From a virus: a stretch of DNA of 49,874 nt. A program made the translations under genes and the position numbers. Below are positions 17,122 through 26,414 of the stretch, one piece after another. The number at the start of each line of letters is the position of its first letter. Position 1 is the stretch's first letter. The stretch covers positions 1 to 49,874 of IMG/VR virus record IMGVR_UViG_3300036822_000055; one strand, written 5' to 3'. The notes under the pieces are model-generated. The model worked only from the letters and a program-made list of their open reading frames with translations. It did not search any database and was not told where the DNA came from.

Positions 17122-18204
17122 ATGGCGTTCACGGCAGGAGAAGTCTCCAACATCGCCAACGCGGCGTTGGATTTTTACTACAACAAGGGAGACACCTTTA
17201 AGCAGGCGATCCAGGCGAAGCCGCTGCTTCGCCTGTTTGAGGGCAGCGCGAAATCCTTCCCCGGCGGCAAAGGCAATATCAGCCTGGCGGTGAAGGGTGA
17301 TTATGGCGCCGGCGGCGTCAACGACCACGTGGTCGGCTACACCCACAACGACACGGTCAACTTCTACACCCCGGCCAACATCAAGCGGGTGAACTACCCG
17401 TGGCGTGAGCATCACATCGGTCTGACGCTCACCCATACCGAGTTGAAGATCGACGGGATCAGCGTCACCGACGACGAGGGTGACGGCAGCTCGCTGTCCA
17501 ATCACTCGGACCGCGATGTCACCGTCCTGGTGAACCTGCTGCAGGACAAGCTGGAGGACTTCGGCGAACAGTATGCGCGTTCGATGAACGCCCTGCTGTG
17601 GGGTGACGGCACGGCTGATGCCAAAGCCCTTGCCGGTATCCAGTCGATCATCGCTGACGTGCCGAACACCGGGAACCTGGGCGGCCTGTCACGCGCGTCC
17701 AACATCTGGTGGCAGAACCGTGCCGCGACCACGGCGTTCGGCACCGCCGGCGGGCGCGGTCCGGTGACGTCAGCCACGGCCAATGGCGGTGCCCTGCTGC
17801 AGTTCCTGCAACAGGAAAATCGCCAGCTGATCCGGTATGGCGGACGGCCGTCGAAGTTCCTCGCCGGCAGTTCCTTCATCTCGGCGATGGAGACCGAGAT
17901 CCGCGCCAACGGCAACTACTCGCTGAGCGGCTTCACCGGGCCACAAGACGGCAGCATGGGCCAGTTGAAGTTCATGAACTGCGTCATCGAGTATGACCCG
18001 ACGCTTGATGATCTTGGTCACACCAAGCGGGGTTACTGGTTCGATCCGCGGCACATCTACCTGATGAAGCAGGACGGCGAGTGGGACCACAAGTTCACGC
18101 CGGCGCGGCCTTACAACCAGTTCGTTATGTACAAGTCGATGACGCACACCGGTCAGATGGTGGCGCAGCAGGTCAACTCTGCACTGGTGGTGGACATCGC
18201 CTGA
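17122..18204 (+). CDS. Major capsid protein
   Basis: A 360-residue protein, the expected size for an HK97-fold coat protein of a podovirus. N-terminal helix (residues 1-30) is followed by a PLLRLFEGSAKSFPGGKGNISLAV segment, then GLTLTHTELKIDG, a long helix LVNLLQDKLEDFGEQYARSMN, and a domain with SKFLAGSSFISAMETEIR. No cleavage site for a protease is obvious. The start lies 17 nt after the scaffold stop. A GC-rich hairpin with a short T-run follows the gene, which may make its transcript end or be more stable. Notably no GGGACCA word occurs inside the coding region. Confidence 0.88.
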   Translation: MAFTAGEVSNIANAALDFYYNKGDTFKQAIQAKPLLRLFEGSAKSFPGGKGNISLAVKGDYGAGGVNDHVVGYTHNDTVNFYTPANIKRVNYPWREHHIGLTLTHTELKIDGISVTDDEGDGSSLSNHSDRDVTVLVNLLQDKLEDFGEQYARSMNALLWGDGTADAKALAGIQSIIADVPNTGNLGGLSRASNIWWQNRAATTAFGTAGGRGPVTSATANGGALLQFLQQENRQLIRYGGRPSKFLAGSSFISAMETEIRANGNYSLSGFTGPQDGSMGQLKFMNCVIEYDPTLDDLGHTKRGYWFDPRHIYLMKQDGEWDHKFTPARPYNQFVMYKSMTHTGQMVAQQVNSALVVDIA

Positions 18205-18211
18205 ACGCACG

Positions 18212-18241
18212 CGGGACCAGTCTCCCCCGGGACTGGTCCCG
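18212..18241 (+). terminator. Hairpin after the major capsid gene
   Basis: A perfect 11-bp inverted repeat, CGGGACCAGTC (18212-18222) and GACTGGTCCCG (18231-18241), with an 8-nt loop, followed by TTTCAC. It is built from the genome-wide GGGACCA/TGGTCCC word. The T-run is short, so termination may be partial, with read-through to the tail genes. Confidence 0.7.
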
Positions 18242-18271
18242 TTTCACGTGAAACTATCCAAAGGAGATTAA

Positions 18272-18937
18272 ATGCCCGCGTTCCATCTGTTGCGCTGCAT
18301 GGTCGCTCTCGGCGGGGACCAGGGCAACCAGGTCTATCGTCACCGCGGTCGGCCGATCGTGTTCCCCGAGCTGCCGATCCTGCAGTTCATGCACGGCGAC
18401 GAAGCCATCACCGACATCGCCGTGGTCGGCGTCTGGGACGCCAGCAACGACGAGGTGCTGCAGCGCCTGGTAACCATCTATCAGCCCGAGACGGTGCAAG
18501 CGGTGTTCCCCGGTGCCCGCCCGCGGCTGCCGCTGTCCGATCCGTCGATCCCACGCTGCACCTTGCCGGTCTTCAAAGCCAAGCCGACCAAGCCGGAAAA
18601 CCCGGACCCCCGGCTGCGCCCGCTGGATCAGTTCACCATCACCGAGGACATGCCGGTGCTGGACGCGCCCGACCCGGTGCCGGAAACCGAACCGACCGCG
18701 GACGAGATCGCGGCGCACGCGCAGGACGACGACGAGCTGGGTCTGGGCCTGGAGCCGTTGCCGGTCCCGGGACCAATGCCACTCCCCGAGGACCAGCCGC
18801 ATCTGCTGCGCGACACGCACGGCCGCGGTTCGTCCCGCACCGCACGCGCCGGGCGCCACCCGGTGACGCTGCCGGACGTGAACGCCGGCGGCAGTCATAG
18901 CCCGCAGCACGTGCAGCAGCATCGGTCTCGGCCGTAA
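18272..18937 (+). CDS. Hypothetical structural-region protein
   Basis: A 221-residue protein with a strong Shine-Dalgarno (AAAGGAGA, 6 nt before ATG). The first ~110 residues look globular (VYRHRGRPIVFPELPILQFMHGDE, then AVVGVWDASNDEVLQRL). The remainder is Pro/Glu/Asp-rich and then basic at the end, likely disordered. I do not recognise the family. Its place between coat and adaptor genes suggests a head decoration or completion protein. Its stop overlaps the next start by one base. Confidence 0.7.
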   Translation: MPAFHLLRCMVALGGDQGNQVYRHRGRPIVFPELPILQFMHGDEAITDIAVVGVWDASNDEVLQRLVTIYQPETVQAVFPGARPRLPLSDPSIPRCTLPVFKAKPTKPENPDPRLRPLDQFTITEDMPVLDAPDPVPETEPTADEIAAHAQDDDELGLGLEPLPVPGPMPLPEDQPHLLRDTHGRGSSRTARAGRHPVTLPDVNAGGSHSPQHVQQHRSRP

Positions 18938-19689
18938 TGGGCAAGCAGTTGCGCGACATGCTGACCGATCTGCGGGCCGAAGTCGGGCACAGCACCAACG
19001 TCGCGCACGGCATCAATGACCGTGACACGCTGATTTACTATCTCAACCGCACGCAGCTGCAGCTCTATCAGGACTATGACTGGCCGCAGCTGATCGTCGA
19101 CCGCGACATCAAGCTGGCGGACGGGCAACGCTATTACACGTATCCAGTCGACCTGGCGTTCGATGACATCACCCACATCTGGGTGCTGATCAACACCGTC
19201 TATAACGAACTCGCCTACGGCATCGGCCCTTACGAGATGGTGCTGTGGAACTCGGACAACGGGTTCAAAGCGTGGCCGACCCGCAAATGGATGCACCACG
19301 CTGACGACAACACGATGGAGCTGTGGCCGGTCCCCGACGCCAGCGCGGTCAACGCCAACGCCATCATCCGGGTGCGCGGGACCAAGACCGTCACCAAGAT
19401 GATCAACGACGACGACCAGGCCACGCTGCCGGACAACCTGATCACGCTGTTCTCGGCGGTGGAGATCCTGCAGCGCGACAACGCCAAGGATGCCGCGCTC
19501 AAGCTGAGCAAGGCGAACGAGGCGATGCGTCGGCACCGGGCGCGGCAGTTCAGCCACAAGCAGGTGCGCCCGATCGTCATCGGCGGCGGCGGTGGTGACG
19601 CCCAGTCGCGGCCCGGGCACCAGCCGGTGCTGGGTCTTGACTACATCCCGCCGGGTTATGGCTCCGGTCCCGGTTCGGTCGGTCACTGA
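18937..19689 (+). CDS. Head-tail adaptor protein
   Basis: A 250-residue protein resembling the phage adaptor group of podoviruses (DUF6682/gp24-like). Typical features are the N-terminal helix followed by INDRDTLIYYLNRTQLQLYQDYDWPQL, a central beta region with RYYTYPVDLAFDDITHIWV, and a later helix pair (LITLFSAVEILQRDNAKDAALKLSKANEAMRRHR). The family connects portal to the tail nozzle. The start overlaps the previous stop by one base and the stop overlaps the nozzle start. The last ~30 residues are Gly-rich. The family assignment is from pattern and position only. Confidence 0.75.
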   Translation: MGKQLRDMLTDLRAEVGHSTNVAHGINDRDTLIYYLNRTQLQLYQDYDWPQLIVDRDIKLADGQRYYTYPVDLAFDDITHIWVLINTVYNELAYGIGPYEMVLWNSDNGFKAWPTRKWMHHADDNTMELWPVPDASAVNANAIIRVRGTKTVTKMINDDDQATLPDNLITLFSAVEILQRDNAKDAALKLSKANEAMRRHRARQFSHKQVRPIVIGGGGGDAQSRPGHQPVLGLDYIPPGYGSGPGSVGH

Positions 19690-21110
19690 TGGCGGCCGGC
19701 AGCAAAGTCTTTTCGGTCACCGATTTCAAAGAGGGTCTGGATGTCCGCAAGACCCCGCTCACTGCGCCTGGCGGTTCGCTGCGGATCCTGACGAACGCCG
19801 TGCTGAACTCCGGCGGCGAAATCGAGAAGCGTCTGGCGTTCGTGCAGCAGACCACGCTGCCGCCGGATTACACCTATCTGTTCGGCCAGGGCAGCTCGCT
19901 GCACGCTTTCGGCGTCAACACCACGGCGGTCATCCCGCCGGGGACTTTACCGGTGCCGATCGTCGCGCACAGCCTGGCCGCGGCCCCGGAGCAGATCGTC
20001 TTTCTGTCGGATGTCGAGGCGTATGACGACAAGTTCTTTGTCTGCGGCGAAGGCGCCAGCGGGACCACTTATTGCTGGTATGACGGCGCGCTGGTCCTGG
20101 AGGCGGACGGTAGCTACAGCCACGGCAGCTACGTGCGCACCTGGAAAAGCAAGATGTATCGCATCGATCAGCAATACCTGCGCTTTTCCGGGGTGAACAA
20201 CCCGGCGCAGAACGACCCTGCATCGGTGGACGAACCGGGCGCCGGCTTCATCAACATCTCACTGAACGACCCGGACGGCGAAAGCCTGCAGTCCATGGAA
20301 GTCTACTACAGCAGCATGGCGGTGCTGTCCCGGCTGCAGACGCAGATGTGGACGCTGGACCCCGATCCGACCAACGACACGTTGGGGCAGCTGTTGCGGA
20401 TCGGCACGGTGGCGCCACGGTCGATCGTGCAGTTCGGCACCGGCGATGTGCTGTTCCTGTCCGACAGCGGCGTGCGCAGCCTCAAAGCCCTGTATATCAA
20501 TCTCGCCGCCAGCGTGTCCGATGTCGGATCGGCGATCGACAACCTGCTGATCGCCGCGATCCGCGCCAACCCGACCGGGATCCTCCGGGCTGATGCGGTG
20601 GTGCAGCCGATCCAGGGGCGCTACTGGCTGAGCGTTGAGGACACGATCTATGTGCTGAGCTACTTCCCTTCCGGCAGCATCACCGCGTGGTCAACCTTCA
20701 ATACCGGGTTCACGGTGCGGCACTTCGCGTTGGTCGAAAACATGGTGTTCTGCGACGACACCGCGGGTAACCTCTACCTCTATGGCGGCGTCACGCGTGC
20801 GGAGTATGACAGCTGCCTGGTCACCGTGCGCACGCCGCACATGACGGCCGACGCGCCGACCGAGAACAAGCGCATCAAGAGTGTCGACGTGATGTGCCAG
20901 GGTCAGTGGTCGGTCAGCATCGGCATGCTGCCCAACAACACCGACGCGTTCGAGCTGTGCGCGACGGTGCAGGACAACACCTATGGCCTGATGAGCATCC
21001 CGTTCGCCGGCTACGGCACGCATTTTGGCGTCCACATGGAGCACCAGGCGCCAGGACCAGCGATGATGGCGGCGCTGCACTTCAACATCCAAGAGGGCGT
21101 GGTGAAATGA
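19689..21110 (+). CDS. Tail nozzle/packaged-DNA stabilisation protein (P22 gp10-like)
   Basis: A 473-residue beta-rich protein in the position of P22 gp10 and T7 gp12 nozzle proteins. It opens with FKEGLDVRKTPLTAPGGSLRILTNA, followed by beta-propeller-like repeats (YDDKFFVCGEG, TWKSKMYRIDQQYLRFSGV, SVEDTIYVLSYFPSG, GNLYLYGGVTRAEYDS). These are typical of tail proteins that close the portal and contact the adaptor. The preceding adaptor gene and following ejection genes fit. Overlap with the next gene is 4 nt (ATGA). Confidence 0.8.
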   Translation: MAAGSKVFSVTDFKEGLDVRKTPLTAPGGSLRILTNAVLNSGGEIEKRLAFVQQTTLPPDYTYLFGQGSSLHAFGVNTTAVIPPGTLPVPIVAHSLAAAPEQIVFLSDVEAYDDKFFVCGEGASGTTYCWYDGALVLEADGSYSHGSYVRTWKSKMYRIDQQYLRFSGVNNPAQNDPASVDEPGAGFINISLNDPDGESLQSMEVYYSSMAVLSRLQTQMWTLDPDPTNDTLGQLLRIGTVAPRSIVQFGTGDVLFLSDSGVRSLKALYINLAASVSDVGSAIDNLLIAAIRANPTGILRADAVVQPIQGRYWLSVEDTIYVLSYFPSGSITAWSTFNTGFTVRHFALVENMVFCDDTAGNLYLYGGVTRAEYDSCLVTVRTPHMTADAPTENKRIKSVDVMCQGQWSVSIGMLPNNTDAFELCATVQDNTYGLMSIPFAGYGTHFGVHMEHQAPGPAMMAALHFNIQEGVVK

Positions 21111-21655
21111 CCGTCGGCATGCATGAGGTTTGCCATGCGGGGGTGAAGCATATCGTCCGCAATCTGCGCGAGCGGGACCGGCGCGAGATCTTCGCGCTGC
21201 GCTGGGACAATGATGAGGATGTGCTGATCGAGGAAATCGCGCGTGGGGCCGGCGCGCTGTGGAAAATCTGGTCCTGGGACAGCGAACCGGTGGCGATCAA
21301 CGGCGCGCTCCCGGTGCGCCCCGGCGTGGTGATCTGCGGTGCGTTCGGCACTGACAAATGGCGCAAGACTTTGCGGCCGATGACGCACTGGTCCCGTAGC
21401 TTCGTCATCCCCGCACTGCAGCTGTCCGGCTATCACCGAGGCGAAGCCTACGTGATGGCGGCCAACACCGACAGCCGGCGCTGGATTGAGATGCTGGGCG
21501 GCACGGTCGAAGCCCTGTTGCAGGGCTACGGTCGCAACCGCGAGGACTTCCTTTTGTATACCTGGGATCTGACGAAAAACCGGAGTGAAGGCGATGTGCA
21601 TAGGGGGCGGCCACGCCAGCAGCGGTCCACAATACGGCAATGTGAGCTACACTGA
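21107..21655 (+). CDS. T7 gp13-like internal virion protein (GNAT-like fold)
   Basis: A 182-residue protein; ATG 21107 was chosen for its ATGA overlap with the nozzle gene. The pattern of ALRWDNDEDVLIEEIARGAGALWKI, then VVICGAFGTDKWRKTLRPMTHWSRSFVIPALQLSGYHRGEAYVM and WIEMLGG resembles DUF2833/gp13-family phage proteins, which have an acetyltransferase-like fold without shown catalysis. These occur next to gp14-like ejection proteins, as here. The last ~20 residues overlap the next gene in another frame. Confidence 0.7.
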   Translation: MTVGMHEVCHAGVKHIVRNLRERDRREIFALRWDNDEDVLIEEIARGAGALWKIWSWDSEPVAINGALPVRPGVVICGAFGTDKWRKTLRPMTHWSRSFVIPALQLSGYHRGEAYVMAANTDSRRWIEMLGGTVEALLQGYGRNREDFLLYTWDLTKNRSEGDVHRGRPRQQRSTIRQCELH

Positions 21656-22541
21656 CCCGACCACCGGGAACGTCAGCAACTACTATGTCGAACAGGGCGT
21701 GCCCGGTGATTATGCGTCGCGTGGTGCCACCACTGTGGCGCAGTATCAGACGATGGCGAGCCAGGATCTGAGTGACAAGCAGATCGCGGCGCAGTCGCAG
21801 ATCGCCCAGCAGCAGCAAGCCTTCAACCAGCAGCAGGCGGACGCACAGGCCGCGCAATATGCCCAGCAGCAGCAACAGGCCCAGGACCAGGCGACCCGGC
21901 AGAGCGAATATGACACCGGGCGTGCGCAGACACTGGGCGAGGGCACCCAGCAGATCAACGATGCGTTCGCCAAGTTCAGCCCGGACTATTTCAACCAGTA
22001 TGCCCAGGACTACATGTCCAAGGCGCAGGACGACATCACCTACCAGCAGAATATCGCGCAGAAAGCCCTGCAGTTCTCCCTCGCACGCCAGGGCATTTCC
22101 AGCAGCCAGGCCGGGGTCAACCAAGAGGGTCTGATCCAGGAGAGTTCGGGACGCGCCACGGCAGCGCAGACGGCGAACGCGCAGCAGGCCGAAGCCCAGC
22201 TGCAGGGCAATGTCGCGTCCGCCAAGCAAAACCTGCTGGGCCAGGTCACCTCCGCGGAAAGCATCGGCTCGCCGATCGCCGGCAGCAGCGAGCAAGACGT
22301 CAACGCTGCGCTGAACACCCAGCGGTCGACCATCTCGGGGATCGCCGCCAACGCCGGCAACACGGTGGCCAGCATCAACGGCGTGCCCACGGTCAACCCG
22401 CTGTCCAACATCTTCGCCGGGGTTCTCGGCAGCACCGGCAGCTATCTGAGCGGTCTGCAAGCGAACGCCGCGCTGGGCGCCTACAAATCCGCCGCCGGTG
22501 GTCTGGCGGCCCCCGGACCCAGTCAGGGCAGCACGAAGTGA
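21594..22541 (+). CDS. Internal virion (ejection) protein, T7 gp14-like
   Basis: A 315-residue protein. I prefer ATG 21594, with GGAG 9 nt upstream, over GTG 21585; the next paralogue-like protein also begins Met-Cys. Residues ~50-110 are Gln/Ala-rich helical repeats (SQIAQQQQAFNQQQADAQAAQ), followed by a long helical region and a Gly/Ala-rich C-terminus that may insert in membrane. Ejection proteins of podoviruses leave the head with DNA to form a channel across the envelope. It shares composition and Met-Cys start with the next gene. Confidence 0.75.
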   Translation: MCIGGGHASSGPQYGNVSYTDPTTGNVSNYYVEQGVPGDYASRGATTVAQYQTMASQDLSDKQIAAQSQIAQQQQAFNQQQADAQAAQYAQQQQQAQDQATRQSEYDTGRAQTLGEGTQQINDAFAKFSPDYFNQYAQDYMSKAQDDITYQQNIAQKALQFSLARQGISSSQAGVNQEGLIQESSGRATAAQTANAQQAEAQLQGNVASAKQNLLGQVTSAESIGSPIAGSSEQDVNAALNTQRSTISGIAANAGNTVASINGVPTVNPLSNIFAGVLGSTGSYLSGLQANAALGAYKSAAGGLAAPGPSQGSTK

Positions 22542-22550
22542 GGCAGAGCC

Positions 22551-23561
22551 ATGTGTGAACCAATCTCCGCCGGGATCGCTGCAGGCGTGGGGGCGCTTGC
22601 CTCGGTCGCTGGTGCGATCAAGTCGTCCCAGGCGCAGAGCCAGGCGGCCAACGCGATTGCCGAGCAGAACCGCGCCACGATGGCGGCGCAGCAGCAAGGG
22701 TTCAATCAGCGCATGGCAGCAAGCCAGGCGCAGACCGCGGGCCAGACGGCGGCGATGGAACAACAGTTTCAGGACCAGCAAGCCGCAGCTGCGCAGACCC
22801 GCGCGGCGCAGATGTCGGCGTTGACCGGCTACCAGAGCACGCTGGATACCGAGAACACCCAGGCACAGACGTTGCGGCAGACCGGGGACCAGGCCGCGCA
22901 GACCCTGCTGCAGCAGACCAGTCAGCCGGCACTCAACCAGGCGCAGACCGGGCAGGCCGCGCAGGCGGCGGCCCTGCTGAACGCCAACATGCCGGCTGGT
23001 CCCCAGCCGTCTGACCCGTCCGGCGGGACCAACGCTGTCAGCAACGACGCGACCAACCAGAGCGCCATGGCACGGCGGACCGCCGAGGCCGCCACCAATA
23101 TCCGCAGCTATGGCGCCAAGATCGGCCAGCTGCAGAGCTATGACGCACCGCTGGAGACGGTGAACCTGGCGACCATGGCGAACAAGACCGGGATCATGCC
23201 GGCGCAGACCGCGGACTATCTGCTGCGCTCCGGCAGCAGCACCCGGCTGTTGCCGTCACAGATTGCCTACCAGGCCGCCACCGGCGAAGGGCAGACCCAG
23301 CTGGGGCTGATCGGCTCCAAGGCGCAGAACGCCCTCGACGCAGCGAGCCTGTCCTACGGCAATGCCACCAACGTCGCCGATCTGTCGCAGAGTGATGCTG
23401 ACACCCTGGCGGCCAACAAGGCAGCGCAGGCCAAGCAGGACGCGGCCTACCAGGCGAGCCTGGGCGGTATCGTGTCGGGCCTCGGCAATCTCGGTCTCTA
23501 CGGCGCCGCCTATTACGGCGGCCTCGGTAAGTCACTCCTGCCGAAAACGACGACCACCTGA
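22551..23561 (+). CDS. Second T7 gp14-like internal virion protein
   Basis: A 336-residue protein with MCEPISAGIAAGVGALASVAGAIKSSQAQ at the start, a short hydrophobic Ala/Gly/Val helix closely like the N-terminus of T7 gp14. Gln/Ala-rich helices follow. The C-terminus has GIVSGLGNLGLYGAAYYGG, a second potential membrane-active segment. It begins 9 nt after the previous gene, and may be its diverged duplicate. Role: DNA ejection channel component. Confidence 0.78.
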   Translation: MCEPISAGIAAGVGALASVAGAIKSSQAQSQAANAIAEQNRATMAAQQQGFNQRMAASQAQTAGQTAAMEQQFQDQQAAAAQTRAAQMSALTGYQSTLDTENTQAQTLRQTGDQAAQTLLQQTSQPALNQAQTGQAAQAAALLNANMPAGPQPSDPSGGTNAVSNDATNQSAMARRTAEAATNIRSYGAKIGQLQSYDAPLETVNLATMANKTGIMPAQTADYLLRSGSSTRLLPSQIAYQAATGEGQTQLGLIGSKAQNALDAASLSYGNATNVADLSQSDADTLAANKAAQAKQDAAYQASLGGIVSGLGNLGLYGAAYYGGLGKSLLPKTTTT

Positions 23562-23577
23562 TTGAGAGACAACACAG

Positions 23578-25917
23578 ATGCCCCAGTTCAGCACCGGCAA
23601 CGCGCAGTGGGACCAGGGTCTCGGCGCCCTGTCCGGGGCGCTGTTCCCGGACCCCTCCAGGGTCGCGCAGGCCGGCTATTACGGGGCCGAGCAGCGCAAG
23701 GCGCAGGTCGACACGGCGAAGACGCTGGACCAGATCGCCGCCGCGCACACGCTGCAAAGGATGTCGACGCTGGGACCAGTGCCGCAGCCGAGCTACGCGC
23801 CGGCGCCTGGCCAGAACATGCCGATGGTGCTGCAGGATCCCAACGCAGCGCCACCCTCGGCGCCACCCCCGGCGGCCCCGGTAGCGGCACCCCCGGCAGC
23901 TGCGCCGCCATCACTGGGGGAGACTGTCGCACAGGCTCCGGCCGCGCCCCCGCAGCAGGCACCCCCGTCCGCGGGCCAGGTGGGGGCTGGGATGACCCCG
24001 GCGTCGCTGGGCGCCCTGGTGGCGCAGGGCGGTGGCGCGGTGCCCCAGGCGCCCCAGGGGCCGCCCCAGGGGCCGCCCCAGGGGCCGAACGGTGGTGCCA
24101 TCGTGCCGCAGACCATGACACCGGCGCAGGTGGCCGACCGGACCCCGGCCCTGGTCGCCGCGCATCCGGCCCTGACCCAGGGCACGCCACCGCCAGTGTC
24201 TTCGCCGGCGCCAGGCGCTCCGCCAGCGCCTAACACCACCGGGTCTGACGGCAGCGTGCCGGGTGGCGACCCGGTGTCCGGGATCTTCCACCCCGGCAGC
24301 ATCACCCCGCCGAACGGCGGCACGAAGGTCACCGGACCCGCCAACGCGGACGGCTCGCCGGCCGCGCCGGCGATCACCCAGGCGCAATACGTCAACATGG
24401 CAATCGCTGGGGGCATGGACGCGGCGCAGGCCAATCTGCAATGGCGGTCCTACATCTCCAGCATGTTCGATAAGGGCATGATCGATGAGAACACCTATCA
24501 CCACATGATGGGCAGCGCCGATCCGTCGATCATCAACACCGATACCAACGCGCGCACCCAGATCACCACCACCGGGATGACACAAGCGGGCGAGACCCAA
24601 CGCACTGCGATGACGCAAGCGGGTGAGACCCAGCGCACTGGGATGGCGGTGCAGCCCGTGGTCGATCCAGATGACCCGACCCACGTCACGATGGTCCCGC
24701 TCAGTCAGCTGCAGGGACTGGGCGGCAAACGCGGCTACAATCCGGCCGCGGTCCCCGACGCCGTCAAACCAACCGAGGTGCAGCCTGGTGGTCCTGGGAC
24801 GTCGACCTATTCCGTGCCAACCCGGCAGGCGCAGCAGCAAAACCTGCCGCTCTATCAACAGACGCAAGAGACCCAGCAGGGCGCCCCCATCACCACGCAG
24901 CCTGGTGGTCCTGGGACGCCGACCTATTCCACGACGACCCGCCAGGCGCAGCAGCAAAAAACGCCGCTCTATCAAACCACGCCAGAGACCCAGCAGGGCG
25001 CCACTGGCAACTACATCGACCCAAAAAACCCGACCCAGCTGATCCCGGCAACCTTTGCGGACGCGAAGGCCCGCGGCTTGGTTGTGGCACCTACCACAAC
25101 AGACGGCTGGAACGCGCTGGCGGCATCGGCTGCGGCCAACGGCAGGACCCCGGAAGAACGCCAGGCGATCCAAGACAGGGTGTTGGCGTTCTCCACCTCC
25201 TTGGCGCCCAAGCCCGTCGACGCCAACGAGACCGTGCGCAGCCAGAACATCCTCGACAACCGGTTGCAATTGCAACTACCGGTCCCGGTCGGTTCCCTTG
25301 GTTCCAATATCAGGACCAACACCAATCCGGCAGGCGCGTCGCCCGAGCTGGGGATGACGCTGTCCAACCTGACGGAACAATATTTCACCCGCAGCCCCGA
25401 CCGGGCGATCCGCGGCAACCGCATCGCAGCCGCAGACGCCGCGATCAAGCAGCTGATCCAGCAAGGCTACATCGACCCGCAGCAGAGCCGCGGGCTGGGC
25501 ATCACCGGGCAGACGTCGATCAACAAGCCGGTGCTGACGAGCAATGGCACGTCCAATCAGGTTCCGCATTTCCGGGTCGACATCAAAGACCCGAAAACCG
25601 GCAAGGTTTTCGCCCCCGGGCAGTCCCCGACCGTGGCCATGCAGACGCCCTTGTCGAGCGTCATACCCGGCAACACGACACCCCCGGCCCCGCAGGTCGC
25701 TCAGGTTCCGATCCCGCCGGCCCCGGTTGCGCCGCCGCCAGCTCCCGTCCCCCCGGTCCCGGCGGCGGGGGGCCTGACTGATCGGCTGACCTCTCAGGTC
25801 CCGGTGGCGGGGGGCAAGCCGATCGGCAAGGCCCCGCAGGGCACGCCTGATGGTGCGCGGGCGGTGGTGGGGAACCAGGCCGGTGTGGTCCGCGGGGGCC
25901 TGGTGTATCCGCAATGA
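23578..25917 (+). CDS. Large proline/glutamine-rich virion protein (putative ejection protein)
   Basis: A 779-residue protein between gp14-like and transglycosylase-like genes, the position of T7 gp15. Residues 1-60 are helical. Residues ~60-260 are dominated by Pro/Ala/Gly/Gln. A short helical domain (YVNMAIAGGMDAAQANLQWRSY) near 275 precedes an exact 11-residue duplication (MTQAGETQRT) and a 39-residue tandem duplication (QPGGPGTxTYS...ETQQGA). A more ordered region (~480-700) has TEQYFTRSPDRAIRGNRIAAADAAIKQLIQQGYIDPQQSRG. The C-terminus is again Pro-rich. I recognise no enzyme domain. Stop overlaps the next start by 4 nt. Confidence 0.7.
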   Translation: MPQFSTGNAQWDQGLGALSGALFPDPSRVAQAGYYGAEQRKAQVDTAKTLDQIAAAHTLQRMSTLGPVPQPSYAPAPGQNMPMVLQDPNAAPPSAPPPAAPVAAPPAAAPPSLGETVAQAPAAPPQQAPPSAGQVGAGMTPASLGALVAQGGGAVPQAPQGPPQGPPQGPNGGAIVPQTMTPAQVADRTPALVAAHPALTQGTPPPVSSPAPGAPPAPNTTGSDGSVPGGDPVSGIFHPGSITPPNGGTKVTGPANADGSPAAPAITQAQYVNMAIAGGMDAAQANLQWRSYISSMFDKGMIDENTYHHMMGSADPSIINTDTNARTQITTTGMTQAGETQRTAMTQAGETQRTGMAVQPVVDPDDPTHVTMVPLSQLQGLGGKRGYNPAAVPDAVKPTEVQPGGPGTSTYSVPTRQAQQQNLPLYQQTQETQQGAPITTQPGGPGTPTYSTTTRQAQQQKTPLYQTTPETQQGATGNYIDPKNPTQLIPATFADAKARGLVVAPTTTDGWNALAASAAANGRTPEERQAIQDRVLAFSTSLAPKPVDANETVRSQNILDNRLQLQLPVPVGSLGSNIRTNTNPAGASPELGMTLSNLTEQYFTRSPDRAIRGNRIAAADAAIKQLIQQGYIDPQQSRGLGITGQTSINKPVLTSNGTSNQVPHFRVDIKDPKTGKVFAPGQSPTVAMQTPLSSVIPGNTTPPAPQVAQVPIPPAPVAPPPAPVPPVPAAGGLTDRLTSQVPVAGGKPIGKAPQGTPDGARAVVGNQAGVVRGGLVYPQ
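24577..24642 (+). repeat. 33-bp tandem duplication inside virion protein gene
   Basis: Two near-identical 33-bp units starting at ATG 24577 and 24610 encode MTQAGETQRTA/G. A third unit decays after ATG 24643. It looks like a recent slippage duplication. Confidence 0.85.
24781..25005 (+). repeat. 117-bp tandem duplication inside virion protein gene
   Basis: Two units with 117-bp period start at 24781 and 24898, each beginning CAGCCTGGTGGTCCTGGGAC and encoding QPGGPGTxTYS, TRQAQQQ, PLYQ and ETQQGA. They differ by scattered substitutions, so the duplication is older than the 33-bp one. Confidence 0.9.
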
Positions 25918-26414
25918 CCGACATGGAAGACGCCCTGGCGGCGATCCAGCAGCGCGAGAGCGGTGGTCGAAACATCTACACCGCCCAGCATGCCGCTAAC
26001 CCCACCGGCTACACGGCATCCGGCTATTACCAGATCATCGACCCAACCTGGCGGGAGGGCGCGGGCTATGCAGGGGTGGACATCAACCAATACCCGACTG
26101 CCATCTCGGCACCGTTTGATGTGCAGCACCGGGTGGCGCAGGAACTCTATCAGCGATACGGCGCCAGGCCATGGGCGTCCAGCGAACCCAAGCTGGGCAA
26201 CCTCGTGGCCACCGGACAGCCGGCACCGCAGCCGACGCCCACGCCAGCCCCGGCGTCGGCGACACCGCTGCCGCCGGGACCAGCGGCGCCGGCGCCGATC
26301 AACCCGATGCTGATCGCGCAGGCATACGGGGGTGGTCCCGGGTTTGCCGGTGGTCCCAGTTCGCTGGCCGATGCCTTCGCCCGTGCGGCTGCCAACAGCC
26401 AGGTCAGCAGCTGA
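25914..26414 (+). CDS. Transglycosylase-like virion protein
   Basis: A 166-residue protein. Residues 1-~85 resemble a lytic transglycosylase/lysozyme-like fold: a first helix ending AAIQQRESGGRN, where Glu15 is the likely catalytic acid, then GYTASGYYQIIDPTWRE, and a helix VAQELYQRYG. The C-terminal half is Pro/Ala-rich. It lies directly before the giant ejection protein, as if the transglycosylase domain of T7 gp16 were a separate gene here. It would cut peptidoglycan locally during DNA entry. It could also be the phage's only endolysin, but it has no signal and is in the structural operon. Confidence 0.75.
   Translation: MTDMEDALAAIQQRESGGRNIYTAQHAANPTGYTASGYYQIIDPTWREGAGYAGVDINQYPTAISAPFDVQHRVAQELYQRYGARPWASSEPKLGNLVATGQPAPQPTPTPAPASATPLPPGPAAPAPINPMLIAQAYGGGPGFAGGPSSLADAFARAAANSQVSS

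Noticed and set aside
21011-21640. Minus-strand ORFs of 200 or more codons opposite structural genes (also at 6833-7756, 11478-13193, 21405-22781, 23911-25275, 27974-29266, 29597-30706)
   Set aside because: All mirror genes with recognised domains, are His/Arg/Gly-rich, and lack ribosome sites; long antisense frames are common at high GC. The 27156-27455 case was kept because its codon use beats the sense frame.
26171-26413. Upstream extension of the giant gene start
   Set aside because: It would lie wholly within the transglycosylase-like gene; ATG 26414 matches the operon's TGATG coupling.
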